64,000 nucleotides of DNA from Pseudomonadota bacterium (GTDB lineage Bacteria > Pseudomonadota > Gammaproteobacteria > Burkholderiales > Burkholderiaceae_B), in assembly GCA_023440825.1 (NCBI GenBank), contig JAEXRL010000011.1:1-64000 (forward strand), given 5' to 3'. Positions 53,674 through 62,681 of this stretch are shown here, piece by piece; position 1 is the first letter of the stretch, and every line of letters begins with the position of its first letter. The notes beneath the pieces are model-generated. The model was not told the DNA's origin, searched no databases, and worked only from the letters and a program-made list of their open reading frames with translations. The position numbers and the translations under genes are program-made.

Positions 53674-54063
53674 TTAATACTCGTCGTCACTGGTACGGCG
53701 CACCGGCACCAAGCTACGACGTAGTCGGCGCTCTTGTTTGTCTTGCTGGCTTGCAAATAGCCTCCAGCCTAACAAACCGACAGCCGCTACTTTCACCCAA
53801 CGACCGCCAAACATGCTGAGTACGGACGAAGCGCTAGACAGCAAAAATGGATAACGACGACTAAGTCGAAATGCCTGCTGCACCCACGTGCCAACACCAC
53901 GAGCAGAAAACTCAGGGGTCACACTACTTAGTAAATTACCAGGTTGCAACTGCTGTCCTAAAGCACGTGAGTACTGACACAGGGACTGACGCTCAAGTGC
54001 GGCACGCGCACGCAAGAGCTCTATCCGAACGGCCCTATGATGGGCTTTGGCCTGCCTGCTCAT
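53674..54063 (-). CDS. hypothetical protein, YqjK-like position
   Basis: A 129-residue, strongly basic protein: MSRQAKAHHRAVRIELLRARAALERQ forms a basic helical N-terminus, one hydrophobic segment lies around residues 92-105 (VAAVGLLGWRLFA), and the C-terminus is RRLRRSLVPVRR. It overlaps the YqjE-like gene by four bases (ATGA). The order YqjD-YqjE-this gene mirrors the E. coli yqjD-yqjE-yqjK cluster, so YqjK is the likely counterpart, though sequence likeness is only modest by eye. It may associate with the inner membrane. Function unknown. Confidence 0.72.
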   Translation of the reverse strand: MSRQAKAHHRAVRIELLRARAALERQSLCQYSRALGQQLQPGNLLSSVTPEFSARGVGTWVQQAFRLSRRYPFLLSSASSVLSMFGGRWVKVAAVGLLGWRLFASQQDKQERRLRRSLVPVRRTSDDEY

Positions 54064-54455
54064 TCACGTCCTCCTTGACCCTCATCATCACCGATGCGGG
54101 CGAGAAATGCAGCATCTTTACCTAATTCTTCCAGGGTGGCAGAAAATGGTATAGGCCCATCCTCCAAACGCTTGCGTACTGCTAAAAATAGCCCCAGACC
54201 CAAACCACCGTATACGATGACCACAACACCCAAGGCTAGATAGCGATAATCAGTGGGCCAAAAATAGAGGGCAAGCAATAAGGTAAATACCAATACCGCT
54301 AAAGTGGAAAACAGCAAGGCTGCAAACAGCATGCCCACCAAAGACAGTATGCCGGCTTTTTGTTCACTAGCCTCAAGAGCGAATAGCTCTAGCCGTGTAC
54401 GCACGACTGATAACAGCGTTACGCCAAGTTCACTGACAGTATGCCTAAGCGTCAT
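54060..54455 (-). CDS. YqjE-like phage-holin-superfamily membrane protein
   Basis: A 131-residue membrane protein of the YqjE/phage holin X type. The start VSELGVTLLSVVRTRLELFALEASEQK is the conserved amphipathic helix, followed by two transmembrane segments (about residues 37-62, LVGMLFAALLFSTLAVLVFTLLLA, and 75-95, LALGVVVIVYGGLGLGLF). The C-terminus is a charged tail. Despite the superfamily name these are housekeeping inner-membrane proteins, not lysis holins. It is translationally coupled to the YqjK-like gene and lies downstream of the YqjD-like gene. Confidence 0.83.
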   Translation of the reverse strand: MTLRHTVSELGVTLLSVVRTRLELFALEASEQKAGILSLVGMLFAALLFSTLAVLVFTLLLALYFWPTDYRYLALGVVVIVYGGLGLGLFLAVRKRLEDGPIPFSATLEELGKDAAFLARIGDDEGQGGRE

Positions 54456-54522
54456 AGCCTCCCCCTTAGTTGCCCCACAGGCTGCACTAAACAGCTTGTG
54501 GGAACCTAATTAGTGATAGCGC

Positions 54523-54840
54523 TTAACGGCGGCTCATGAGCAGACCAAACATGAGTCCCACTACGCCGGCCACACCGATTGCCTGCCATGGGTGATCATG
54601 AACATAATGATCCGTTGCTTTGACCGCTTGGCGGCTGCGCTCTAGTACTGCTTCTTGAGCATCTGACAAGGCGTCACGGGTTTGGCGCAAGGAACGCGCT
54701 GCGCGATCACGTAGCTCGCTTGCCTGATCTCCAGTCGCATCGGCCGCCTCACGTAATAACTTCTCTGCTTCATCCAAACTGTTACGCAGTTCGTCAATGA
54801 AACCCTCTTCAGCTGCTTTTACTCGTCGTTTGGTAGCCAT
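54523..54840 (-). CDS. YqjD/ElaB-like DUF883 ribosome-associated membrane protein
   Basis: A 105-residue DUF883 protein: a long amphipathic helix (FIDELRNSLDEAEKLLREAAD and RDRAARSLRQTRDALSDAQEAV) ends in a C-terminal transmembrane anchor IGVAGVVGLMFGLLMSRR with the conserved GLLMSRR end. E. coli YqjD binds ribosomes at the inner membrane in stationary phase; a similar role is inferred here. The start MATKRRVKAAEE at 54840 fits the family better than the ATG at 54846. It heads the YqjD-E-K-like trio. Confidence 0.88.
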   Translation of the reverse strand: MATKRRVKAAEEGFIDELRNSLDEAEKLLREAADATGDQASELRDRAARSLRQTRDALSDAQEAVLERSRQAVKATDHYVHDHPWQAIGVAGVVGLMFGLLMSRR

Positions 54841-54913
54841 GATCAAACTCCTTAAAAATAAAGCCTAACTACTTGCGAAGGAATGGCCTGACAGGTCAGG
54901 CCAGAAATTGTTC

Positions 54914-55660
54914 TTACTCGATCCGCGTCACTTCAAGGGTAGAGCTCACTCCCTGCTGTACGCTCTCTTGCTTTAACACCATATTTGAATCTGGGCAGAA
55001 CCAGTCGGTCACATCACTACTCATACCTGGCACCGGCAAGCGTATCCCGTTAAAACTGGCTTGTGTCGGGGATATATCACGCTTATAACGTATAGGCCAA
55101 CAGCTTTGCACCCCTAAAGCGGTTTGAATCTGCTGTCTGGCTCCAACGACTTTTTCACCGGTGTGAATACGCAAGGGTTCCATCTGCTGTGATTTACGAT
55201 CAAGCTGGATAGCGAAATTTTGTGCGCTGAACGTTTGCCCTTCACGGTAGCCTACGCCCTCATAGGCGAATAAGCCTAGCAATCGCAGGTCAAAAGAGCC
55301 TTGCACTGGCTCACGTCCTCCGCGGCCATTATCACGCTCAAAGCGCGCACGTCCGTCGCGCACCTGCATCCAGTAATCGATGCGGAAACGCGAGGCAGGC
55401 AAGCCTGCCAAGGCAATTTGAGCTACGCCTTGAACACGTGCACTGCACTGGTCGCCGCCAAGATGCTTGACCTCAGAAAACTGCAAGTCCGCTCCCATGG
55501 CTAGTAAACCACTGCCCTGCAACTGAACCGCGCCGCCATCATGCATGAAGGGCACATCACATAAGCCTGCTTGTGCACCTTGCATAAACAGACTAAGAGG
55601 GAGAGCACAGAGTAAGGTTCGCAATGTACTTTGAGACAAATATGAAAAATGCAAGTTCAT
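54914..55660 (-). CDS. secreted hypothetical protein
   Basis: A 248-residue protein with an N-terminal signal peptide (MNLHFSYLSQSTLRTLLCALPLSLFMQGAQAG, cleavage likely after AQA). The mature part is beta-strand-rich and polar, with four cysteines; two of them (CDVPF near the start, CSARVQG) could form a disulphide. FRIDYWMQVRDGRARFERDNG and a later VQSCWPIRYKRD are notable. I do not recognise the family. It may be a periplasmic or outer-membrane-associated protein. The start is ATG 55660, favoured over 55687. It stands between upp and the YqjD trio. Confidence 0.7.
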   Translation of the reverse strand: MNLHFSYLSQSTLRTLLCALPLSLFMQGAQAGLCDVPFMHDGGAVQLQGSGLLAMGADLQFSEVKHLGGDQCSARVQGVAQIALAGLPASRFRIDYWMQVRDGRARFERDNGRGGREPVQGSFDLRLLGLFAYEGVGYREGQTFSAQNFAIQLDRKSQQMEPLRIHTGEKVVGARQQIQTALGVQSCWPIRYKRDISPTQASFNGIRLPVPGMSSDVTDWFCPDSNMVLKQESVQQGVSSTLEVTRIE

Positions 55661-55740
55661 GCTACCCCATCTGTGAATATCGCGCACAACACAAAACGCG
55701 ATATATTGTTAGCAAGCTTAAAATTCGCAAGCGCGAGTAA

Positions 55741-56376
55741 CTAATCTTTCTGACGCGTACCAAAAATACGATCGCCCGCATCACCTAGCCCAGGCACAAT
55801 ATAGCCGTGCTCATCGAGGTGACTATCAATAGAGGCCGTATAAATATGCACATCGGGGTGGTATTTTTCAACATACGCTATGCCTTCCGGAGCAGCGACC
55901 AACACCAGCGCGCGGATATTTTTACAACCCGCCTTCTTGAGCATATCAATAGTTGCCACTAAAGAGCCACCTGTAGCCAGCATAGGATCAATGACCAAAG
56001 CCAAACGTTGATCCAGCTCGCCTACCAGTCTTTCTAGGTAAGTCTGCGCCTCTAAGGTCTCTTCATTACGGGCAATGCCCACCACGCTAACTTTGGCGCC
56101 CGGAATCAAATTGAGCACACCATCTAGCATGCCTATACCCGCGCGGAGTATGGGCACAACTGTGACCTTCTTGCCCGCCAATGCCTCAACTTGTACCGGC
56201 CCACACCATCCCTCGTACACGGTGGGCTCCAGAGGTAAATCTTTACACGCCTCATAGGTTAATAAAGAAGCGATTTCCTGTGACATTTCACGGAAATTTT
56301 TGGTGCTTAACTCAGCTTTGCGCATCAGCCCCAATTTGTGACGGATCAGGGGATGGCGGATTTCATGTATAGGCAT
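55741..56376 (-). CDS. upp: uracil phosphoribosyltransferase
   Basis: Salvages uracil to UMP with PRPP. The 211-residue protein starts IHEIRHPLIRHKLGLMR, has VPILRAGIGMLDGVLNLIP, the PRPP-binding loop VIDPMLATGGSLVATIDMLKKAG (residues about 130-152) and the uracil-binding end IYTASIDSHLDEHGYIVPGLGDAGDRIFGT. Length and motifs match bacterial Upp. It lies downstream of dacB on the same strand, 70 bases away, perhaps with its own promoter. Confidence 0.97.
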   Translation of the reverse strand: MPIHEIRHPLIRHKLGLMRKAELSTKNFREMSQEIASLLTYEACKDLPLEPTVYEGWCGPVQVEALAGKKVTVVPILRAGIGMLDGVLNLIPGAKVSVVGIARNEETLEAQTYLERLVGELDQRLALVIDPMLATGGSLVATIDMLKKAGCKNIRALVLVAAPEGIAYVEKYHPDVHIYTASIDSHLDEHGYIVPGLGDAGDRIFGTRQKD

Positions 56377-56446
56377 GGCAGACTGCTAGTAAATTCGATT
56401 AAGTCTCGCCCCGAAGGGCAAAAGACGGCAACAATAACAGATACGT

Positions 56447-57889
56447 TTATTGTGTGGCTAACCATTTGACCACAGCATCGTCAAATGGACGGACTGAGGC
56501 AGAGCGATCATCGTTCACAATACTGACAAGAATATAACGTTTTCCGCTTGCACCCAAGACATATCCAGCCAAAGCACGACTATCGCGCAGGGTTCCGGTT
56601 TTAAGATGCGCTCTACCCTGCACCGCATCATCGCGCAAACGTCGTCGAACCGTACCATCCACCCCGGAAATAGCTAAGGACGAGACAAACTCGGGCATTA
56701 AGGTCGAGTTCCAGGCCACATTCAACATACCTGCCATGCCTGCAGCAGTAATGCGACCATTACGCGACAAACCCGAACCATTGTCCACCACCCAGCCTCG
56801 CGTATCCACGCCTTGAGACGCCAATACATTCATAACGGCCTGTTCTCCGCTGCGTACCGTAGCACCAGCCCCTTGCATCTCACTGCCCAAGGTCAACAAC
56901 ACGTGACGCGCCATGACGTTATTACTTTGTTTATTGATTACCCGGATCAAATCGCTCAGGCTGCGCGAATCATGCCAGACAATAGCCTGCGCGGAGCTGG
57001 GCACACGGCCTTCTGATATACCTCGTGCAATCGTGCCTCCGAGATCACGCCACAATGAACGCAAGGTTTTTTCGAAGAATTCAGTTTGCGTGTGCACCAA
57101 CCTGTACACACTGAACTCACCGCACGAAGCAACGGCCTTACCGCTAAGGTCTATGGTTATCTGATCGGCCGTTGCACGAATCGCCGTGCCCACAGCAGGT
57201 GAGCCTGGACACACCGCATCTACCCATTCCACCTCGCCTTGCAGGCGCACACCAGGCAAGGGCGGGTCTATCATGGCGACCCATTTACGTGTCTGAGGGT
57301 CGGGCTGAAAAACCAATCTAGAGGCCCCCAGCCCCACCATCATGGCATCTGGGCTAGCGTTGTAAGGACGGTCGCCGGCCGCATCAAAGCTATGAGGGTT
57401 AATCGTTACCGCTCCAAATACGCTGCGATCAATCACCACTTCAGACAAATTCTTCACGCCCCGCAAGCGTAACTGGCGCAGCATGTCCCAAAGCTCGGGA
57501 ATGCTGAGCAAAGGATCACCTGCCGCTTTAATGTATAAAGGGCCACTCAGTGTTCCTTGCTCATCAAAGCGCAAGCCATCTTTCGCTAAAAAGCTAGTGC
57601 GCCACGTGTACTCAGGCCCTAGCTCACTCAGGCCCGCCCAGGTCGTGACCAGCTTCATGACCGAAGCCGGGTTCCGGGGAGTCTGCGCATTGATATCAAT
57701 CAGACGCCTACCTTCTGTGTCTAGCACCACCAGCGACAAACTGCTTTCCGGTAAACGCGTGTTTTTCCAAACGGTGGCTAACTCGGCGGGCAAGGCCTGC
57801 CCCCAGGCCACGGCATGAACGTGTAAGCTCAGCACGATCATCACCCCAACACGACACAAGCCCGACCAACACTTTAAGACTGCCTTCAT
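56447..57889 (-). CDS. dacB: D-alanyl-D-alanine carboxypeptidase/endopeptidase (PBP4 type)
   Basis: Periplasmic class C low-molecular-weight penicillin-binding protein that trims peptidoglycan cross-links. The 480-residue precursor has a signal peptide (hydrophobic VGVMIVLSLHVHAVAWGQA, cleavage near residue 30). Catalytic motifs are SVMK at residues 76-79, SNN in INKQSNNVMARH and KTG in AHLKTGTLRDSR. The inserted domain between motifs is typical of PBP4. The start is ATG 57889, supported by GGGAG upstream; a start at 57988 would hide the signal peptide. It is divergent from queA. Confidence 0.94.
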   Translation of the reverse strand: MKAVLKCWSGLCRVGVMIVLSLHVHAVAWGQALPAELATVWKNTRLPESSLSLVVLDTEGRRLIDINAQTPRNPASVMKLVTTWAGLSELGPEYTWRTSFLAKDGLRFDEQGTLSGPLYIKAAGDPLLSIPELWDMLRQLRLRGVKNLSEVVIDRSVFGAVTINPHSFDAAGDRPYNASPDAMMVGLGASRLVFQPDPQTRKWVAMIDPPLPGVRLQGEVEWVDAVCPGSPAVGTAIRATADQITIDLSGKAVASCGEFSVYRLVHTQTEFFEKTLRSLWRDLGGTIARGISEGRVPSSAQAIVWHDSRSLSDLIRVINKQSNNVMARHVLLTLGSEMQGAGATVRSGEQAVMNVLASQGVDTRGWVVDNGSGLSRNGRITAAGMAGMLNVAWNSTLMPEFVSSLAISGVDGTVRRRLRDDAVQGRAHLKTGTLRDSRALAGYVLGASGKRYILVSIVNDDRSASVRPFDDAVVKWLATQ

Positions 57890-58063
57890 GCAGAGCTCCC
57901 ACAAACAGACGCACATAAACGCCAAGCATACCCGAAACTGGTGCCGTAAAAAAAGCGCGGCATGAGGTAAAACTCGGTAAATAGTCACTTAAGCGGTAAA
58001 ATGCGCGATTAGCCCCAATATTTAATATCAATCTGCCCAGTCAGGTTGACCATTCACAGCACC

Positions 58064-59128
58064 ATGAGCGTAAACGCCAAGTTGGACATACAGCAATTTC
58101 ATTACGAGCTACCCGATGAACTCATCGCTCAGCACCCTAGTCACGAACGTACCAAGAGTCGCTTGCTGCACTTGGATAGGCACAGCGAACTGCATGACAG
58201 GCAGTTCCAGGATTTGCCTGACTTGCTCAACAAGCATGACCTGCTGATATTTAACGACACGCGTGTCATCAAGGCACGTTTACACGGGCAAAAAAGCAGT
58301 GGTGGCCGTGTCGAGGTACTGATTGAGCGCATTAGCTCGCCCAATACCGCTCTGGCTCATATCCGCTCCAGCAAATCACCTAAAAGCGGTACGCAACTGC
58401 TGCTGGCTGACGGCCAAGTTCAAGCAGAATGCACAGGGCGTGCAGGCGAGCTGTTCGAGTTACGCTTTAATCAGCCTTTGCTGGACTTGCTTGAGCAATA
58501 TGGGCGTCTTCCTTTGCCTCCGTATATTGAACACCAAGCAAACGATACCGACGAAGAGCGCTACCAAACCGTCTACGCCCAACACCCCGGGGCAGTTGCT
58601 GCCCCCACAGCGGGCCTACACTTTACCGAACCCTTGCTGCATGCCTTACAAGACCGGGGCATAGAACAGGCATTTGTCACACTGCACGTAGGTGCTGGAA
58701 CCTTTCAGCCCGTGCGTGTACAAAATATAGCTGAGCATGTCATGCACGCGGAACGTTATCGTGTGCCGGCACTAACATTAGAAAAAATTCAGCGCTGCAA
58801 GGCCGCAGGAGGGCGCGTGATCGCTGTAGGTACCACAAGCATACGAGCCTTAGAATCAGCCGCTCAGCCCGAACTCACTGAAGGGCACACTCTGAGCGAC
58901 GGTAGCATAGAAGGCGACACACGCTTGTTTATCACCCCTGGCTATCGCTTTCATGGCATTGATGCCCTGATTACCAACTTTCACTTACCGCAATCTACCC
59001 TGCTCATGCTCGTGTCTGCTTTGGCTGGCATGACGCCCATACAAAGGGCTTATCAGCACGCCGTAGAGTCACGGTACCGTTTTTTCAGTTATGGCGATGC
59101 CATGTTTATTGAGTCTCCAAAATCATGA
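58064..59128 (+). CDS. queA: S-adenosylmethionine:tRNA ribosyltransferase-isomerase
   Basis: Adds the epoxycyclopentane ring to preQ1 in tRNA on the way to queuosine. The 354-residue protein shows the QueA landmarks FHYELPDELIAQHP, LLIFNDTRVIKARLHG, GGRVEVLIER, the TVYAQHPGAVAAPTAGLHFT region, HVGAGTFQPVRVQ, and TNFHLPQSTLLMLVSALAG near the end. The start is ATG 58064 (MSVNAKLD), with 58046 as an alternative. Its TGA overlaps the tgt ATG (ATGA), coupling two steps of the same pathway. Confidence 0.95.
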   Translation: MSVNAKLDIQQFHYELPDELIAQHPSHERTKSRLLHLDRHSELHDRQFQDLPDLLNKHDLLIFNDTRVIKARLHGQKSSGGRVEVLIERISSPNTALAHIRSSKSPKSGTQLLLADGQVQAECTGRAGELFELRFNQPLLDLLEQYGRLPLPPYIEHQANDTDEERYQTVYAQHPGAVAAPTAGLHFTEPLLHALQDRGIEQAFVTLHVGAGTFQPVRVQNIAEHVMHAERYRVPALTLEKIQRCKAAGGRVIAVGTTSIRALESAAQPELTEGHTLSDGSIEGDTRLFITPGYRFHGIDALITNFHLPQSTLLMLVSALAGMTPIQRAYQHAVESRYRFFSYGDAMFIESPKS

Positions 59129-60261
59129 GTGGCTTAACATTCACCTTATTAGGCACTGATGGTGCCGCACGCCGTGCCCAGATCACACTTAACCACGGCA
59201 CAGTGCAAACCCCCATGTTCATGCCGGTCGGTACCTATGGCAGCGTTAAAGCCTTGTTACCACACGAGCTAGAGGATAACGGAGCCCAAGTTATATTGGG
59301 TAATACCTTCCACCTTTGGTTGCGACCGGGCACGGATATTATGGATCGCTTTGGCGGCCTGCACGATTTTATGCAATGGCATAAACCCATTTTGACCGAT
59401 TCAGGTGGGTTTCAAGTATTTAGCTTGCAAGGCATGCGAAAAATCACTGAAGAAGGGGTCAAATTTGCTTCGCCTATCACGGGCGAGCGTCTTTTTTTAA
59501 CACCTGAAGAATCCATGCGTATTCAGCGGTCCCTGAATTCAGACATTGCCATGGTGTTCGATGAGTGCACGCCATACATGATCAACGATCGCCCTGCCAC
59601 TCACACCGAAGCGGCCACATCAATGCGTATGTCGGCACGCTGGGCAAGACGCTCACGCGATAGCTTTATGCAACTGCAAAACCCCAATGCCCTTTTCGGC
59701 ATTGTGCAAGGCGGCATGTACGAAGACCTGCGCGACGAATCCTTGGACAGCCTGGTGAACATCGGTTTTGAAGGTTATGCCATAGGTGGCCTGTCCGTCG
59801 GTGAACCCAAAGAGGACATGCTACGCATACTGGCCCACACAACGCCCAAAATGCCCACCCACGCCCCCCGCTACCTAATGGGAGTGGGTACGCCTGAGGA
59901 TCTGGTAGAAGGCGTTAGCCAGGGTATAGACATGTTTGATTGCGTGATGCCCACGCGCAATGCGCGTAACGGGTGGCTATTTACTCGTTACGGCGACATA
60001 AAAATACGTAATGCCCGTTACAAAGATGACACCAAACCCCTAGACTCCGACTGTGGCTGTCACACCTGCCAACACTTTTCACGCGCGTATCTACATCATT
60101 TACAGCGAGTAGGGGAAATCACCGGCGCACGCCTCAACACCTTGCACAATGTGCATTTTTACTTGCAAATCATGCAAGAAATGCGCACCGCTATTGAAGA
60201 AAAGCGCTTTGAACAATGGCGCACACAATTCCATGCAGATCGTGCACGCGGAATAGATTAA
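59125..60261 (+). CDS. tgt: tRNA-guanine transglycosylase
   Basis: Exchanges G34 for preQ1 in tRNAs with GUN anticodons. The 378-residue protein has GTYGSVKALLPHELE, LGNTFHLWLRPG, the nucleophile-region DSGGFQVFSLQGMRKI, IAMVFDECTPY, FGIVQGGMYEDLR, GGLSVGEPKEDMLRIL and RYLMGVGTPEDL. The zinc-binding cluster CGCHTCQ with a later His (near residue 325) is complete. It overlaps queA by four bases and precedes yajC. Confidence 0.96.
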   Translation: MSGLTFTLLGTDGAARRAQITLNHGTVQTPMFMPVGTYGSVKALLPHELEDNGAQVILGNTFHLWLRPGTDIMDRFGGLHDFMQWHKPILTDSGGFQVFSLQGMRKITEEGVKFASPITGERLFLTPEESMRIQRSLNSDIAMVFDECTPYMINDRPATHTEAATSMRMSARWARRSRDSFMQLQNPNALFGIVQGGMYEDLRDESLDSLVNIGFEGYAIGGLSVGEPKEDMLRILAHTTPKMPTHAPRYLMGVGTPEDLVEGVSQGIDMFDCVMPTRNARNGWLFTRYGDIKIRNARYKDDTKPLDSDCGCHTCQHFSRAYLHHLQRVGEITGARLNTLHNVHFYLQIMQEMRTAIEEKRFEQWRTQFHADRARGID

Positions 60262-60348
60262 GATTGTGCTTAGAACACAGACCTAAACTACCGCTACAAT
60301 ACACCGTCTGTTTTTAAAGTTTATCCAAATAAATACACAGGAGCCCTC

Positions 60349-60687
60349 ATGTCCGTCGTTGACATTTTAACTGTACTGCCCGCCCAGGCCGAAGGTGGAA
60401 ACCCCATCGTGGGTATGCTGCCACTGATCCTCATGTTCGTGGTTCTTTACTTCCTGATGATTCGTCCTCAGATGAAGCGCCAAAAAGAACACCGCAACCT
60501 GGTTGCGAACCTGAGCAAAGGCGACGAAGTAATCACGGCTGGTGGCATACTTGGAAAAATCACCAAGGTTCACGATAACTACATCAATGTTGAAATCGCA
60601 GACCTGGCCGACAAGCCTGTCGAAATCCTGGTTCAGCGCGCCTCAGTTACTTCTGTGCTGCCTAAAGGTACAATCAAAGCGATCTGA
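60349..60687 (+). CDS. yajC: preprotein translocase accessory subunit YajC
   Basis: A 112-residue inner-membrane protein of the SecDF-YajC complex. A single transmembrane segment (about residues 22-40, GMLPLILMFVVLYFLMI) is followed by the conserved RPQMKRQKEHRNLVANLSKGDEVITAGGILGKI. AGGAG sits before the ATG. TACAAT at 60294-60299 may be a -10 element for a yajC-secDF promoter, though no clear -35 is seen. The gene starts 87 bases after tgt and 61 bases before secD. Confidence 0.95.
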   Translation: MSVVDILTVLPAQAEGGNPIVGMLPLILMFVVLYFLMIRPQMKRQKEHRNLVANLSKGDEVITAGGILGKITKVHDNYINVEIADLADKPVEILVQRASVTSVLPKGTIKAI

Positions 60688-60698
60688 TCAGTCTCATG

Positions 60699-60720
60699 CC
60701 CCGGATACCATTCCGGGGTT
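60699..60720 (+). other. hairpin between yajC and secD
   Basis: ccccgg (60699-60704)/ccgggg (60713-60718) with an eight-base loop followed by only three T. It is probably a partial terminator or mRNA-stability element allowing read-through to secD. Confidence 0.4.
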
Positions 60721-60748
60721 TGCTTATCTGCACCTGCCGTAAACACTC

Positions 60749-62611
60749 ATGAACCGTTACCCACTCTGGAAATATCTCATCGTACTGGTGGCCCTTTTTA
60801 TTGGCCTGCTGTACACCTTGCCCAACTTTTTTGGCGAATCACCTGCTGTACAGATATCTGGGGCGAAGTCCACTGTGCGCGTCGATACCGCTGTGCTCAG
60901 GCAGGTAGAGTCTTTACTCGAAAAAAACAATTTACCCAGCACCGGCTCTTACTTTGAGCAGATTGGGTCTATGGGCACCGCCCGTGTGCGGTTTGACTCC
61001 ACCGACACTCAGCTAAAAGCCAAAGATCTTATCGAACGTGAGCTCAACCCCGAGCCCGCCACTCCCGATTACACCGTTGCGCTTAACCTTATCCCTGCCT
61101 CGCCTAACTGGCTGACCGCACTGGGTGCTAACCCCATGCACCTGGGTCTGGACTTGCGTGGTGGCGTGCACTTTTTGCTGCAAGTGGATATGGAAGGAGC
61201 ATTAAGCGGCCGTTACGACAGTATGGCGACAGAAGCACGCACCTTACTACGCGATGCTAAGCTGCCCGTTGAACGCGTAGAACGCCAAGGCCTCAGCTTA
61301 CAGCTGGACTTTGCCTCCAGCGAGCAACGCGATGCTGCCCTGACCGAATTACGCCACAACATGCCCGACTTAAGCTTTACGGCTCAGGGCGAGCAATTGC
61401 TGGCTCAACTGAACGAAACCGCGGTAGCGCAAGTACAAAACAATGCTCTGCGCCAAAACATCACGACGCTTTACAACCGGATTAACGAACTCGGTGTTGC
61501 TGAGCCGATTATTCAGCAACAGGGTAGCGACCGAATCATTGTGCAATTGCCAGGCGTTCAGGATGTGGCCAAGGCCAAAGAAATTCTAGGTCGTACCGCC
61601 ACGCTAGAAATCCGCATGGTTGAAGACTCGCCAAGCGCCACCGCTGCCCTGAGCAGTGGCACTGTACCCTTTGGCCTTGAGCGTTACACCGAACGGAACG
61701 GTGTACCTTTGCTACTGCGTCGTCAGGTCGTACTGACCGGTGAAAACCTGCAAGACGCACAACCCGGACGCGATTCACAAACCCAGCAGGCCACTGTTAA
61801 CCTTACTCTGGATAGCAAAGGCGCACGAATTTTCCGCGATGTTACCCGTAATAATATCGGTAAGCGCATGGCCATCGTCTTAGTGGAAAACGGAATGGGA
61901 GAAGTCGTTACCGCACCCGTTATCCGCTCAGAGATCCCTAACGGTCAGGTCCAAATCAGTGGCAGCATGACTGCCCAAGAGGCTGCGGATGTAGCCTTGC
62001 TACTTCGCGCTGGCTCACTCGCTGCCCCTATGAGCATTATCGAAGAACGCACCATTGGGCCTAGCCTAGGTGCCGATAACATCAAGCAAGGCTTTGACGC
62101 GACCTTATACGGTTTTATTGCCATCGCCATCTTCATCATCGTGTACTACCACCTGATGGGCGTGTTCTCTACGATTGGCCTGACTTTTAACGTTTTACTT
62201 CTGCTGGCTGCATTGTCTATGCTGCAAGCCACCTTAACCTTGCCGGGTATTGCCGCCATCGCCCTGACTCTGGGTATGGCTATTGATGCCAACGTACTGA
62301 TTAACGAACGTATTCGAGAAGAACTGCGTAACGGAGCCAGTCCACAACAAGCCATACATCTGGGCTTTGACCGTGCCTGGGCGACTATTTTCGACTCCAA
62401 CCTGACCAGCCTGATCGTCGGGGTAGCCCTGCTAGCCTTTGGCTCGGGCCCCATACGTGGCTTTGCCGTGGTGCATTGCATAGGCATACTCACCTCGATG
62501 TTTTCATCGGTGGTCGGGGTACGTGCCATGGTCAATCTGCGCTACGGCAATAAACGCCGCTTACAGCAGATTTCTATCGGCCAAGTTTGGAAACCGGAAG
62601 ACAGCAAATAA
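60749..62611 (+). CDS. secD: protein translocase subunit SecD
   Basis: Proton-driven RND-type component that helps pull proteins through the Sec channel. The 620-residue protein has an N-terminal transmembrane helix (WKYLIVLVALFIGLLYTLPN), then the P1 head domain with the MHLGLDLRGGVHFLLQVD motif. The conserved LGRTATLEIRMV region follows. Five further membrane segments lie in the C-terminal third (including GFIAIAIFIIVYYHLMG and ALTLGMAIDANVLINERIREE, the RND membrane-core motif with the proton-relay Asp). The C-terminus continues into secF 70 bases later. Confidence 0.96.
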   Translation: MNRYPLWKYLIVLVALFIGLLYTLPNFFGESPAVQISGAKSTVRVDTAVLRQVESLLEKNNLPSTGSYFEQIGSMGTARVRFDSTDTQLKAKDLIERELNPEPATPDYTVALNLIPASPNWLTALGANPMHLGLDLRGGVHFLLQVDMEGALSGRYDSMATEARTLLRDAKLPVERVERQGLSLQLDFASSEQRDAALTELRHNMPDLSFTAQGEQLLAQLNETAVAQVQNNALRQNITTLYNRINELGVAEPIIQQQGSDRIIVQLPGVQDVAKAKEILGRTATLEIRMVEDSPSATAALSSGTVPFGLERYTERNGVPLLLRRQVVLTGENLQDAQPGRDSQTQQATVNLTLDSKGARIFRDVTRNNIGKRMAIVLVENGMGEVVTAPVIRSEIPNGQVQISGSMTAQEAADVALLLRAGSLAAPMSIIEERTIGPSLGADNIKQGFDATLYGFIAIAIFIIVYYHLMGVFSTIGLTFNVLLLLAALSMLQATLTLPGIAAIALTLGMAIDANVLINERIREELRNGASPQQAIHLGFDRAWATIFDSNLTSLIVGVALLAFGSGPIRGFAVVHCIGILTSMFSSVVGVRAMVNLRYGNKRRLQQISIGQVWKPEDSK

Positions 62612-62622
62612 ACGCATGCAAC

Positions 62623-62660
62623 GACCCGTCTGGGGCATCTAAGCATGCTGCATACGGGTC
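62623..62660 (+). other. hairpin between secD and secF
   Basis: gacccgt (62623-62629) and acgggtc (62654-62660) form a perfect seven-base stem with a 24-base loop in the 70-base gap. There is no T-run; it may tune secF expression. Confidence 0.35.
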
Positions 62661-62681
62661 ACTAACAGGCACATAAGTATC

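Noticed and set aside
54060..54455. Phage lysis holin
   Set aside because: The holin-superfamily protein is in a YqjD-YqjE-YqjK-like order and there are no other phage genes, so it is a housekeeping membrane protein.
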